Source of the DNA: Pollutimonas harenae
Lineage (GTDB): Bacteria; Pseudomonadota; Gammaproteobacteria; Burkholderiales; Burkholderiaceae_B
Assembly: GCF_004153685.1 (NCBI RefSeq)
Contig: NZ_SDQD01000002.1
Location: 186,001-250,000, forward strand
Direction of reading: 5' to 3'
Length of the DNA: 64,000 bases
Part shown: piece after piece, positions 30,628 to 39,161 of the stretch
Numbering within the stretch: position 1 is the first letter of the stretch
Layout: every line of letters begins with the position of its first letter
Position numbers and translations under genes: made by a program
The notes under the pieces: model-generated
What the model saw: the letters and a program-made list of their open reading frames with translations, nothing else
Database searches by the model: none
Told to the model about the DNA's origin: nothing

Positions 30628-31211
30628 TATGAATGCTCCTTGGAATCAGCTGGCTCCGGCAGCGCTTTGGAAGGATCTTCTTTCATATGCTTGCCCAGCC
30701 ACAGTGATTGCAGGATCACAAATAGCAGCAGCAGGGCCATCAGGCCAAAGACCTTGAAGTTGACCCACTGTGATTCGGTGAAGTTGCCCGAAAATGCCAC
30801 ATAGAGGTTCAAGGCGCCTGATATGAAGAAGAAAACCGCCCAGCTGTAGTTGAGCTTGTCCCAGACGGCGGGAGGCATATCGATTTTGGTGCCCATGAGC
30901 TTATGCATGAGATTTCGCCCAAAAAACAGTTTGCCACCGACCAGAATGGAGGCAAAAAGCCAATACAGCACAGTGGGCTTCCATTTGATGAAGGCCTCGT
31001 TGTGAAACAGCAGCGTTGCGCCGCCGAATACCACGATGACCGACAGGTTGATCCAGTGTGTGGCTTCAATGGCTTTGCCCGTGGCCTTTAGCCAGATGAA
31101 CTGCCCTATGCCGGCGGCGATAGCCACAGCTGTCGCAGTGAATATATCGGAAAACTTGAATGCCAGAAAGAACAGAATCAGCGGAAATAGATCGAACAGG
31201 AATTTCTTCAT
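30627..31211 (-). CDS. yciB: Inner membrane septation protein A (YciB/IspZ family)
   Basis: A 194-residue, five-to-six-helix membrane protein beginning [20 protein letters not shown]. The frame is open another 65 codons upstream, but that stretch is Arg/His-rich and antisense-like, and the ATG at 31211 overlaps the msrB stop (ATGA), so the internal start is right. The [20 protein letters not shown] and [12 protein letters not shown] segments are characteristic of the family. It affects septation and envelope homeostasis by an unknown mechanism. Confidence 0.94.
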   Translation of the reverse strand: MKKFLFDLFPLILFFLAFKFSDIFTATAVAIAAGIGQFIWLKATGKAIEATHWINLSVIVVFGGATLLFHNEAFIKWKPTVLYWLFASILVGGKLFFGRNLMHKLMGTKIDMPPAVWDKLNYSWAVFFFISGALNLYVAFSGNFTESQWVNFKVFGLMALLLLFVILQSLWLGKHMKEDPSKALPEPADSKEHS

Positions 31212-31621
31212 TTGGCAGGCTCGAACTTGAGCGAAACAGAGTTGATGCAGTAGCGCAGGCCTGTGGGGGGCGGACCGTCGGGGAACACGTGGCCCAGGTG
31301 AGAGTCGCAAATATTGCACAAGACTTCTGTGCGAACCATGCCGTGGGTGGTGTCGGTTTCTTCGCGTACGTTGTCTGGGTTGAGTGGCTCGAAATAGCTG
31401 GGCCATCCGCAGCCGGCATCAAACTTGGTGTCTGAGGCAAACAAGGCGGTGCCGCAGCCTATGCAGCGGTAGATGCCGTGCTCGGTGGTGTTCCAGTAGC
31501 GGCCAGTAAATGGGCGCTCGGTGCCTTTTTGGCGTGCCACGGCGTATTCGTCGGGATTTAGTTCGGCGCGCCACTGCGCGTCGCTTTTGCTGATTTTGTT
31601 CACATCCTTACCTTGAAGCAT
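31208..31621 (-). CDS. msrB: Peptide-methionine (R)-S-oxide reductase MsrB
   Basis: The 137-residue cytosolic enzyme repairs methionine-R-sulfoxide. Zinc ligands are Cys53/Cys56 (CIGC) and Cys102/Cys105 (CNIC). The catalytic Cys125 lies in [12 protein letters not shown], and the [10 protein letters not shown] motif holds a candidate resolving Cys71. Length is normal. First gene of the operon msrB-yciB-bolA-PPIase; its promoter lies in the 404-base gap shared with the first Liv cluster. Confidence 0.96.
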   Translation of the reverse strand: MLQGKDVNKISKSDAQWRAELNPDEYAVARQKGTERPFTGRYWNTTEHGIYRCIGCGTALFASDTKFDAGCGWPSYFEPLNPDNVREETDTTHGMVRTEVLCNICDSHLGHVFPDGPPPTGLRYCINSVSLKFEPAK

Positions 31622-31730
31622 TGATTTTGCTACCTGCCATGTTAATCGACTTTCGCCAAGCCAAGAAGTTGCACTGTTTTCATTTTATTTTTAGCGGGCC
31701 TTGTCTATGCAGGGAATCCCCTAAAAGACT

Positions 31731-31803
31731 TTGTATCTGTTTTTATCGATAATGCCCGGGCGTATGCTTGGTGTCTTGCCTGCTTGGTCTGATACAGATA
31801 CAA
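31731..31803. repeat. Perfect 10-bp inverted repeat with 53-base spacing
   Basis: TTGTATCTGT at 31731-31740 is the exact reverse complement of ACAGATACAA at 31794-31803. The arms are too far apart for a simple dimer site; they could be two regulator sites allowing looping, or a structured leader. Role unknown. Confidence 0.45.
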
Positions 31804-31941
31804 GTCAATAAAATCCAGGTGTCCTGCTCGGTTGGCTTATATGTATCAACCCCACAAGACACTCACCATGAAATTCTTAAACCTTAAACCATCCCAGGAA
31901 AACACCTCTTGTTTTTTGCCAGTTTAAAGTGATACGCTTAT

Positions 31942-31969
31942 TTGATAAATGGACCGGATTCTGTATAAC
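31942..31969 (+). promoter_or_regulatory. Sigma-70 promoter for the first Liv transporter cluster
   Basis: TTGATA (31942-31947) and TATAAC (31964-31969) each match the consensus at five of six positions and are 16 bases apart. The start site would give a leader of about 50 bases ahead of the binding-protein ATG at 32026, which has GGAG upstream. Confidence 0.6.
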
Positions 31970-32025
31970 TTTAAGGCTGCTTCCACTTCGGACGATAGCT
32001 GCCGTGTCTACCATGGAGACAATCA

Positions 32026-33195
32026 ATGAAAATCAATCAGTCAATCAGGCTTTCGATGGTGACGGCTGCGGTGGCACTGGCCGTGCCTATGCTGGCTTCG
32101 GCCCAGATCAAAGTCGGCATTACCGTTGCCAGTACGGGTCCAGCCGCTTCGCTGGGCATCCCCGAGCGCAACACGGTGTCCTTGCTGCCCACCGAGGTGG
32201 CTGGCCAGAAAATCGAATATATCGTGCTCGACGACGGTACCGACACTACAGTGGCCGTCAAGAACATGCGCAAGCTGATTACTGACGACAACGTCGATAT
32301 AGTCATTGGTACGTCCGTTACACCGGGCTCTTTGGCCATGGTTGACGTGGCCGGTGAAACCAAAACACCCATGATCAGTGTGGCTGCCAACGCCAAAATC
32401 GTCGAACCCGTCGAAGGCGCACGCCAATGGGTTTACAAAACGCCGCAAAATGACCAGCTTATGGCCGGCGCACTGGCCGATGCCATGGCCAAGCAGGGTA
32501 TCAAGACACTAGGTTTCATCGGCTATAGCGATGCCTATGGCGAAGGCTGGCTCAATGTCATGACCGAGGCTGCCAAAGCCAAAGGCATCAAAATGGTTGC
32601 TGTCGAGCGCTACGGCCGCACTGATACCAGTGTTACCGGTCAGGCGCTCAAGCTGGTCGCTGCCAAGCCCGACGGCATTCTTGTGGCAGGGTCAGGAACG
32701 CCTGTGGCCTTACCACAGCGCGAGCTCAAAAGCCGTGGCTACAAGGGCATCATGTATCAAACTCACGGCGCAGCCAACAACGATGTACTGCGTGTCTGCG
32801 GTAAAGATTGCAACGACATGATTCTTCCTGCCGGACCGCTGTTGGTTGCCGATCAGCTGCCCGATAGCAATCCCGTCAAGAAAAGCGCACTCGAATACAA
32901 ATCCAAATACGAAGCCAAGTACGGCGAGGGCACCATCAATACCTTTGGTGGACATATGTGGGATGCCGGCCTGCTGGTCGCAACAGCCATACCCACCGCT
33001 CTTAAAACAGGTGCCAAGCCGGGTACGGCCGAGTTTCGCAAGGCTTTGCGCGATGCCATTGAACAAATTAAAGATCTGCCTGCATCGCAGGGAGTCTTCA
33101 ACATGAGTCCTACCGATCATGCCGGCTTCGACGAGCGTGCCCGCGTCATCGTCAAGGTTGTCGATGGCAAATGGACCTACCAACCCGATCTGTAA
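32026..33195 (+). CDS. Branched-chain-amino-acid-type ABC transporter substrate-binding protein (cluster 1)
   Basis: A 389-residue periplasmic protein. The signal peptide ends at about ASA-Q27. The mature part begins IKVGITVASTGPAASLGIPE, the usual type I periplasmic fold entry of Liv binding proteins, and includes DDGTDTTVAVKNMRKLI, FIGYSDAYGEGWLN and GILVAGSGTPVALPQRELKS. The ligand cannot be told from sequence; Liv-type proteins bind branched amino acids, amides, aromatic acids or other small acids. First gene of cluster 1, with its own promoter and a stem-loop after the stop. Confidence 0.9.
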   Translation: MKINQSIRLSMVTAAVALAVPMLASAQIKVGITVASTGPAASLGIPERNTVSLLPTEVAGQKIEYIVLDDGTDTTVAVKNMRKLITDDNVDIVIGTSVTPGSLAMVDVAGETKTPMISVAANAKIVEPVEGARQWVYKTPQNDQLMAGALADAMAKQGIKTLGFIGYSDAYGEGWLNVMTEAAKAKGIKMVAVERYGRTDTSVTGQALKLVAAKPDGILVAGSGTPVALPQRELKSRGYKGIMYQTHGAANNDVLRVCGKDCNDMILPAGPLLVADQLPDSNPVKKSALEYKSKYEAKYGEGTINTFGGHMWDAGLLVATAIPTALKTGAKPGTAEFRKALRDAIEQIKDLPASQGVFNMSPTDHAGFDERARVIVKVVDGKWTYQPDL

Positions 33196-33213
33196 ACATA
33201 AACCCGCTCGATT

Positions 33214-33249
33214 TCAACCTGGCTCTGCGGTAAGCATTAGCCAGGTTGA
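33214..33249 (+). promoter_or_regulatory. Intercistronic stem-loop after the cluster 1 binding-protein gene
   Basis: TCAACCTGGCT (33214-33224) pairs perfectly over 11 bases with AGCCAGGTTGA (33239-33249) around a 14-base loop. No U-tract follows directly, so it is more likely a partial terminator or 3' mRNA stabiliser than a full terminator. It would raise binding-protein level over the membrane genes. Confidence 0.6.
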
Positions 33250-33304
33250 TATTTCGGATTGAAGCGCCAGGCGTTTCTTTTCCCAACGTGATGGCTGGTC
33301 CGGA

Positions 33305-34342
33305 ATGGATTCAACGATAGTACTGATATTGCTGCAAGATGGCGTCATGAACGGCGCCATTTACGCCTTGCTGGGCCTGGCTCTGGTGCTGGTGTTTGTC
33401 GTAACACGGGTTATTTTCATACCTCAGGGTGAGTTCGTTGCCTTTGGTGCCTTGACCCTTGCCTTCATGGTCAACGGACGCATGCCCGGCACTGTTAATT
33501 TGTTGCTGATCATTGGCGGCTTGGTCTTCGCCCTCGAGTGCCTGTCTGCTATACGTCATCGCAATTGGAACGGCATGGCCAAGACCTTCGCCTGGACACT
33601 GCTCCTGCCGCTGGCCTTGTATTTTCTTGCTCCTTATGTCATCAGCAAGGACACCTCTTTATGGATCAACGTCCTGTTTTCACTGGCGCTGGTCATACCT
33701 CTGGGTCCCATGCTGTATCGCCTGGTTTATCAGCCTGTGGCCGAGGCCAGTGTGCTGGTGCTGCTGATTATTTCAGTGGCGGTGCATTTCGCCCTGACCG
33801 GCCTGGCTCTGGTTTTTTTCGGGGCAGAAGGGTGGCGCACTCCACCTTTCATCGAGGGCGAAATCCAGTTGGGTTCAGTCAGCTGGACGGCACAAACCTT
33901 TTTTGTGCTGGGTACTTGCGCTTTGCTGATTGTGGGCTTGTGGATATTCTTCGGTAAAACATTGTATGGGCGAGCCCTGCGGGCCACGGCGGTGAATCGA
34001 CGCGGTGCGCGCTTGGTAGGCATCAGTACCAATATGTCGGGTAGCCTGACCTTTACCCTGGCCGCTGCGATCGGTGCCTTGTCAGGCATGCTGATCGCAC
34101 CTGTTACCACTATTTATTACGACACGGGCTTTCTGATCGGCCTCAAAGGCTTTGTGGCCGCTATTTTTGGCGGGCTCGTCAGCTATCCGATTGCTGCGGG
34201 CGGAGCCCTGTTCGTTGGTATTCTCGAAGCCTTTTCTTCGTTTTGGGCCAGTGCTTACAAAGAAGTCATTGTGTTTACCTTGATCATTCCCGTGTTGCTG
34301 TGGCGTTCGTTTGGCTCGCACCACATCGAGGACGAGGAGTGA
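33305..34342 (+). CDS. Liv-type ABC transporter permease LivH (cluster 1)
   Basis: A 345-residue membrane protein opening LLQDGVMNGAIYALLGLALV, the LivH entry sequence. Typical cores are FGKTLYGRALRATAVNRRGA (the EAA-like loop contacting the ATPase) and LVGISTNMSGSLTFTLAAAI. It is longer than the usual roughly 290-300 residues because of extra hydrophobic sequence at about 65-125. It forms half of the membrane channel with the LivM part of the next gene, which starts four bases after the stop. Confidence 0.92.
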   Translation: MDSTIVLILLQDGVMNGAIYALLGLALVLVFVVTRVIFIPQGEFVAFGALTLAFMVNGRMPGTVNLLLIIGGLVFALECLSAIRHRNWNGMAKTFAWTLLLPLALYFLAPYVISKDTSLWINVLFSLALVIPLGPMLYRLVYQPVAEASVLVLLIISVAVHFALTGLALVFFGAEGWRTPPFIEGEIQLGSVSWTAQTFFVLGTCALLIVGLWIFFGKTLYGRALRATAVNRRGARLVGISTNMSGSLTFTLAAAIGALSGMLIAPVTTIYYDTGFLIGLKGFVAAIFGGLVSYPIAAGGALFVGILEAFSSFWASAYKEVIVFTLIIPVLLWRSFGSHHIEDEE

Positions 34343-34346
34343 ACAC

Positions 34347-36200
34347 ATGAATCGTGTCCTGTTGATTGCCGTCGTTCTATTGCTGGCCGCCTTGCCTTTG
34401 CTGCCTGCCACACCTGAGTTCTGGATTACACACCTGAATTACATAGGTCTGTCCAGCCTAGTCGTCCTGGGGCTGATCCTGCTTACCGGAATAGGTGGGC
34501 TTACCTCGTTTGGTCAGGCTGCTTTTGTGGGTATCGGTGCGTATACCACTGCAGTCCTGACGACAGACGCAGCTTGGTCGCCCTGGCTGACATTGTTCAT
34601 TGGCTTGTTGCTGACCTTTGTCGTGTCCTACATATTGGGGGCGATTACGCTACGCCTTTCGGGCCATTACTTGCCGCTGGGCACCATAGCGTGGTCTTTG
34701 TCCTTGTATTACTTGTTTGGCAACCTGGGCTTTCTGGGTCAGTATGACGGCATTGCCGGTATAGACCCCATAGACATTTTTGGTTTTTCGTTGGGCCAGG
34801 GACGCCATATCTATTATTTGATCTGGCTCTTTGTGTTGCTGTCCATGTGGGCAACGCGCAATTTGCTCGACTCGCGGCCGGGTCGGGCCATACGTGCCCT
34901 GAAATCCGGTGGCGGCATGGCTGAATCGTTCGGCATCAATATGGCCACCTATAAAGTTATTGCTTTTGTTTATGCGGCATTGTTGGCCAGTGTATCCGGA
35001 TGGCTGTATGCCCATATGCAGCGTGCGGTCAGCCCCAGCCCCTTCGGCTTGAACTACAGCATAGAATATCTTTTCATGGCTGTAGTGGGCGGCGCGGGCA
35101 GTGTATGGGGCGCTGTGGTGGGTTCGGGCCTGATTCTTACGCTCAAAGACCAGCTGCAAAATGTGTTGCCCAAAATTCTCGACACCACAGCCAATTTTGA
35201 ACTGATTGTTTTTGGCATGTTGATGATACTGGTCCTGCAATATGCCCGCGACGGTGTCTGGCCAATTCTGGCCTCGTGGTGGTCGGTCCTGACGGGCAAA
35301 GCCGAGCGTCGGCGCATGGCACCACCGCCCCGGGCACCTGCGCTCCCACAGCGCAAGCGCCCCGAAAAAGGCTCACTAGTGCTTGAAGTAGACGCCATAC
35401 GCAAGGAGTTCGGCGGTCTGGTGGCGGTCAACGATATCAGCTTTTCCCTGAAGGCGGGCGAAATCATGGGTTTGATCGGCCCGAATGGTGCTGGTAAAAG
35501 CACCACGTTCAATCTGATCACCGGCGTGCTGCCGGCAACGCGTGGCAAGGTGCGCTTTCTTGATGAACGGCTCGACGCTCTGCCTGCCCGCGAGATTGCC
35601 AAACTAGGTGTGGGCCGCACTTTCCAACATGTTCAGTTGTTGCCGACCATGACGGTGCTCGAAAATGTGGCATTGGGTGCCCATTTGCGCAGTAAGGTGG
35701 GGGTGTTTGCGGCTGCCTTGCATATCGAACGGCGCGACGAGGCAGAGCTTCTGCATGAAGCGGCTACCCAACTTGAGCGCGTTGGGCTGGGCGATTACTT
35801 ATATGAGCAAGCTGGCAATCTGGCCCTGGGCCAACAGCGCATACTGGAAATTGCCCGTGCCTTGGCCGCTGACCCCATCTTGCTGCTGCTCGACGAACCT
35901 GCGGCCGGCTTGCGCTACAAAGAAAAGCAAGAGCTTGCACAGGTGCTTGATCAGTTGCGCCAAGAGGGCATGAGCATTCTGCTGGTCGAACACGATATGG
36001 ATTTCGTCATGAATCTGACCGACCATTTGGTGGTAATGGATTTCGGCACCAAAATTGCCGAAGGCATGCCGGCTGATATTCAACAGCATCCGGCTGTGCT
36101 GGAAGCCTATCTGGGTGGCATAGACGATGATTTCGATTTTGATGAAAGTGCCAGACAGCCTGCTGAAGGCCCAGTCGCCACAGCGGGGGGCGCCGCATGA
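34347..36200 (+). CDS. Fused LivM permease and LivG ATP-binding protein (cluster 1)
   Basis: A 617-residue fusion. Residues 1 to about 310 are a LivM permease (GLSSLVVLGLILLTGIGGLT, then SFGQAAFVGIGAYTTAVLTT, and RPGRAIRALKSGGGMAESFG as the ATPase-contact loop). A basic, Pro-rich linker (about 320-345) leads to a LivG ATPase with Walker A GPNGAGKST, signature LALGQQRILEIARAL and Walker B LLLLDEPAAGL. ATG at 34347 is preferred over 34311 because GAGGAG precedes it. The fusion keeps one permease and one ATPase in fixed ratio. The stop overlaps the next start by four bases. Confidence 0.92.
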   Translation: MNRVLLIAVVLLLAALPLLPATPEFWITHLNYIGLSSLVVLGLILLTGIGGLTSFGQAAFVGIGAYTTAVLTTDAAWSPWLTLFIGLLLTFVVSYILGAITLRLSGHYLPLGTIAWSLSLYYLFGNLGFLGQYDGIAGIDPIDIFGFSLGQGRHIYYLIWLFVLLSMWATRNLLDSRPGRAIRALKSGGGMAESFGINMATYKVIAFVYAALLASVSGWLYAHMQRAVSPSPFGLNYSIEYLFMAVVGGAGSVWGAVVGSGLILTLKDQLQNVLPKILDTTANFELIVFGMLMILVLQYARDGVWPILASWWSVLTGKAERRRMAPPPRAPALPQRKRPEKGSLVLEVDAIRKEFGGLVAVNDISFSLKAGEIMGLIGPNGAGKSTTFNLITGVLPATRGKVRFLDERLDALPAREIAKLGVGRTFQHVQLLPTMTVLENVALGAHLRSKVGVFAAALHIERRDEAELLHEAATQLERVGLGDYLYEQAGNLALGQQRILEIARALAADPILLLLDEPAAGLRYKEKQELAQVLDQLRQEGMSILLVEHDMDFVMNLTDHLVVMDFGTKIAEGMPADIQQHPAVLEAYLGGIDDDFDFDESARQPAEGPVATAGGAA

Positions 36201-36973
36201 GCACGAGCAAACCCAGGCATCCTATTTTGCAGGTTACCGACCTGACGGCACGCTATGGCAAGGTTACCGCAGTGTCTGGCGCCAATATTGCGGTCACGCG
36301 GGGCAGTATCGTGACGGTCATTGGCGGCAATGGTGCTGGCAAGTCGACGTTGCTTAATTCGATCATGGGTGCCTTGCCTTCCACAGGCAGTTGTTCGGGT
36401 TCGGTGCAATATCTGGGTTCCGAGATTGGCTCGTGGCAGGTGGAGCGGCGGGTTTCCGACGGAATCTCACTGGTGCCGGAGCGACGCGAGCTGTTCGGCA
36501 GCATGAGCGTAGAAGACAATCTGCTGCTGGGAGGCTTTCGTTTGTATCGCGCCGGCAAGCATGGCTGGAAGGCCACGATGGATGAGGTCTACGATTTGTT
36601 TCCACGCTTGCGAGAGCGCAGGCAGCAGCAGGCCGGTACGCTTTCGGGTGGCGAACGCCAGATGCTGGCGGTCGGTCGGGCCTTGATGGCACAGCCACAG
36701 CTCCTGATGCTCGATGAGCCCAGCCTGGGTCTGGCTCCGCGTATTGTGCGTGAGATTTTCCAGATTATTGCGCGTTTGCGTAGTACCGGGGTAGCTATTC
36801 TCCTCGTCGAACAAAACGCCCGGGCGGCTTTGCAGGTGGCCGATTATGGCTATGTGCTCGAGACGGGCGAGGTCGTGCTTGAGGGCAAGGCAAAAGAGCT
36901 GGCGGGCAATCCGCGAGTGATTGAAAGCTATCTTGGGCTGGGGAATGCCCAGAAGGTGGCCGAGCAGATTTAG
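36197..36973 (+). CDS. Liv-type ABC transporter ATP-binding protein LivF (cluster 1)
   Basis: A 258-residue ATPase with a normal Walker A (GGNGAGKSTL), Q-loop region SLVPERRELFGSMSVEDNLL, signature LSGGERQML and Walker B LLMLDEPSLGLAPRIV, then the switch VEQNARAALQVADYGYVLET. It pairs with the LivG half of the fusion protein to drive import. Last gene of cluster 1; it faces cluster 2 across the terminator at 37142-37177. Confidence 0.94.
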   Translation: MSTSKPRHPILQVTDLTARYGKVTAVSGANIAVTRGSIVTVIGGNGAGKSTLLNSIMGALPSTGSCSGSVQYLGSEIGSWQVERRVSDGISLVPERRELFGSMSVEDNLLLGGFRLYRAGKHGWKATMDEVYDLFPRLRERRQQQAGTLSGGERQMLAVGRALMAQPQLLMLDEPSLGLAPRIVREIFQIIARLRSTGVAILLVEQNARAALQVADYGYVLETGEVVLEGKAKELAGNPRVIESYLGLGNAQKVAEQI

Positions 36974-37141
36974 GGCGCCTGGCCGGCCTCTGTTGGCGAT
37001 TTTCTTTATTGGCAGAACCGCAGAATCGTCTCGGTGACAAGCTGCGGGGCCTCCCGTTGCGGAAAGTGCTCCACACCATCGAATATCTGCCGTTGGCAGC
37101 GACTCGTAAAGATAGCTGCTGGTGCCATCATGAAATACAAA

Positions 37142-37177
37142 AACGCCGCGAACATCCATCAGGGTGTTCGCGGCGTT
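37142..37177 (-). terminator. Strong hairpin terminator between the two convergent Liv clusters
   Basis: AACGCCGCGAACA (37142-37154) and TGTTCGCGGCGTT (37165-37177) form a perfect 13-bp stem with a ten-base loop. On the minus strand it is followed by TTTTGTATTT, a good U-tract, so it ends cluster 2; on the plus strand GTTCTATG follows, so it may also stop cluster 1 transcripts. The rest of the 239-base gap (36974-37212) shows no gene. Confidence 0.85.
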
Positions 37178-37212
37178 GTTCTATGCGGTTGACGCTTGAA
37201 CAGGCCCGTAAG

Positions 37213-38178
37213 TCAGCTCTTCTTGAGCTTGTGCACCAGCTCGCCCACGATACCGCGCCGGAAAGCCATCACGCAGATGATGAAGATCAGGCCAATGACG
37301 ATCGTAACGGATTCGCCCAAGATCTTGAACCACTCAATGCCGGTAGTGTTGCTCAGGAATCGCCCGAACTCACCGACTTTGTTTTCAAGCATGACCACTA
37401 TAAACGCACCCAATACCGGACCAGTGAACGTGCCCAGGCCGCCTATCAGCGTCATCAGGATCACCATACCCGACATCTGCCAGGTCGCATCGGACAGGGT
37501 TGCTGAAACAAATACCAAAGCCTTGGTCGCACCCGCCAGACCAGCCAGGGCAGCCGACAGCACAAATACCAGCAGTTTGAAATTGTCGACGTTATAGCCC
37601 AGCGAAATCGTGCGTGGTTCGTTTTCGCGGATGGCTTTCAGTACCTGACCGAAGGGTGAGTTGATGGTTCTCCAGCAGATTGCATAGCCCAGAAAGAAAA
37701 TGCCCATGACGACGTAGTACAGATTAATGTCTTCGGACAAGTCCAGGCCGAACAGTGTGCCACGGGGTATGCCCTGCAGGCCGTCTTCACCGTGTGTGAA
37801 AGGTGCCTGAAGAAAGAAAAAGAAAACCATTTGCGCCATGGCCAGGGTGATCATGGCAAAGTAGATGCCGCTGCGCCGTATGGCCAACGCACCCATGACC
37901 AGCCCCATGAGGGCGGCCACACCCGTGCCGAACAACAAGCCCACAATAGTAGGAAAGCCCCACACCGCCAGTGCATGGCCAGTGGCATAGGCGGCACCGC
38001 CCAGGAAGGCAGCATGGCCGAAAGAGAGCAGGCCAGTAAAGCCCAGCAGAAGGTTGAAGGCGCAGGCGAACAACGCGTAGCACATGATCTTCATGACAAA
38101 GATCGGATAGGCGCCTATTGCCGGCAGCAGGGCAATAATGATCGCAACCAGTATGTAGCTTATTAATTGACGATTCAT
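37213..38178 (-). CDS. Liv-type ABC transporter permease LivM (cluster 2)
   Basis: A 321-residue membrane protein with the LivM pattern LLLGFTGLLSFGHAAFLGGA near the start, RRSGIYFAMITLAMAQMVFF in the middle, and INSPFGQVLKAIRENEPRTI as the ATPase-contact loop. The end has GMVILMTLIGGLGTFTGPVL. Unlike cluster 1 it is a free-standing permease. It begins within the livH stop (4-bp overlap) and is the last gene of the cluster. Confidence 0.94.
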   Translation of the reverse strand: MNRQLISYILVAIIIALLPAIGAYPIFVMKIMCYALFACAFNLLLGFTGLLSFGHAAFLGGAAYATGHALAVWGFPTIVGLLFGTGVAALMGLVMGALAIRRSGIYFAMITLAMAQMVFFFFLQAPFTHGEDGLQGIPRGTLFGLDLSEDINLYYVVMGIFFLGYAICWRTINSPFGQVLKAIRENEPRTISLGYNVDNFKLLVFVLSAALAGLAGATKALVFVSATLSDATWQMSGMVILMTLIGGLGTFTGPVLGAFIVVMLENKVGEFGRFLSNTTGIEWFKILGESVTIVIGLIFIICVMAFRRGIVGELVHKLKKS

Positions 38179-39062
38179 TTTTCTTTCCCAAATAGGCCGG
38201 CAGGGCGAAGCAGCAGAACAATAACCATAATGATGAAGACAACGGTGTTGGAAGCTTCAGGCCAGAACACCTTGGTGAGCCCCTCGATGATGCCCAGTCC
38301 CAATCCTGTGACGATGGACCCCATGATGGACCCCATACCGCCGATAACCACTACGGCAAACACCACGATGATCAGGTTGGACCCCATAAGTGGAGATACC
38401 TGCATGATGGGTGCAGCCAGTACACCGGCAAAGCCGGCCAGCGCAACGCCAAAGCCGTAGGTCAGGGTTACGACCAGTGGCACGTTTACACCAAAGGCTT
38501 CGACGAGCTTGGGGTTTTCGGTTCCGGCGCGGAGCAAGGCGCCCAGACGGGTTTTTTCGATGACGAACCAAGTGGCCAGACATACGAGAATGGAAGCAAC
38601 GACCACCCAGCCTCGGTATATGGGCAAATACATGAAACCCAGGTTGACGCCGCCCTTGAACAGGTCGGGTGTGGGATAGGGTTGGCCCGATACACCGTAC
38701 ATGCTGCGGAATAGACCTTCGATGAGCAAGGTAATGCCGAAAGTCAGCAGTAGCCCATAGAGGTGATCGAGCTTGTACAGGTGACGTATGAGGGTACGTT
38801 CGATGATAATGCCAAACAGCCCTACAACCAGGGGTGCGATGAGCAGCATCAGCCAATAGTTCAGGCCGAGGTATTGCAAGCCCATCCATGCAACGAAAGC
38901 GCCCAGCATGTACAGGGCGCCATGTGCAAAGTTGATGACGTTAAGCAATCCAAATATAACGGCCAGGCCTAATGAAAGCACGGCATAGAATGAGCCGTTT
39001 ACCAAGCCCAGTAGCAATTGTCCGAGTAAGGCCTGGATGGGTATGCCAAATATTGCAATCAT
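38175..39062 (-). CDS. Liv-type ABC transporter permease LivH (cluster 2)
   Basis: The protein is 295 residues from the ATG at 39062 (MIAIFGIPIQALLGQLLLGL), the normal LivH length; a start 18 codons earlier adds a His/Pro-rich stretch and is unlikely. Typical segments are NGSFYAVLSLGLAVIFGLLN, FAHGALYMLGAF and KTRLGALLRAGTENPKLVEA. It is separated from the upstream binding-protein gene by 99 bases containing a stem-loop. Confidence 0.93.
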   Translation of the reverse strand: MIAIFGIPIQALLGQLLLGLVNGSFYAVLSLGLAVIFGLLNVINFAHGALYMLGAFVAWMGLQYLGLNYWLMLLIAPLVVGLFGIIIERTLIRHLYKLDHLYGLLLTFGITLLIEGLFRSMYGVSGQPYPTPDLFKGGVNLGFMYLPIYRGWVVVASILVCLATWFVIEKTRLGALLRAGTENPKLVEAFGVNVPLVVTLTYGFGVALAGFAGVLAAPIMQVSPLMGSNLIIVVFAVVVIGGMGSIMGSIVTGLGLGIIEGLTKVFWPEASNTVVFIIMVIVLLLRPAGLFGKEK

Positions 39063-39114
39063 AACGTGTTGGAAGTCCGTGACGGGGGGCTGATGCGCCG
39101 CCCCGAGATGAAGC

Positions 39115-39150
39115 AAGAGGCCGTTGCACAGTGAATGCGCAAGGCCTCTT
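39115..39150 (-). promoter_or_regulatory. Intercistronic stem-loop after the cluster 2 binding-protein gene
   Basis: AAGAGGCC (39115-39122) pairs with GGCCTCTT (39143-39150), extended inward by TTGC/GCAA past one bulged G. On the minus strand no U-run follows. It lies 12 bases after the binding-protein stop, in the same position as the stem-loop in cluster 1, and probably stabilises the upstream mRNA or partly stops transcription. Confidence 0.6.
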
Positions 39151-39161
39151 TAGCGGAAGGT

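Larger units (their letters stand above)
31622..32025. other. Intergenic region between msrB and the first Liv cluster
   Basis: This AT-richer 404-base gap separates divergent genes. It holds a perfect 10-bp inverted repeat with widely spaced arms (31731-31740 and 31794-31803), a strong-looking promoter towards the Liv cluster (31942-31969), and presumably the msrB promoter. Short open frames here have no coding character. No tRNA or small RNA structure was recognised. Confidence 0.6.

Noticed and set aside
31212-31406. 65-residue N-terminal extension of YciB
   Set aside because: Arg/His-rich and fully antisense-frame to msrB; the ATG overlapping the msrB stop gives the normal YciB start.
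37009-37506. Plus-strand open frame of 165 codons over the terminator and livM end
   Set aside because: It runs through the 37142-37177 terminator and antisense to livM, with no recognisable protein features.
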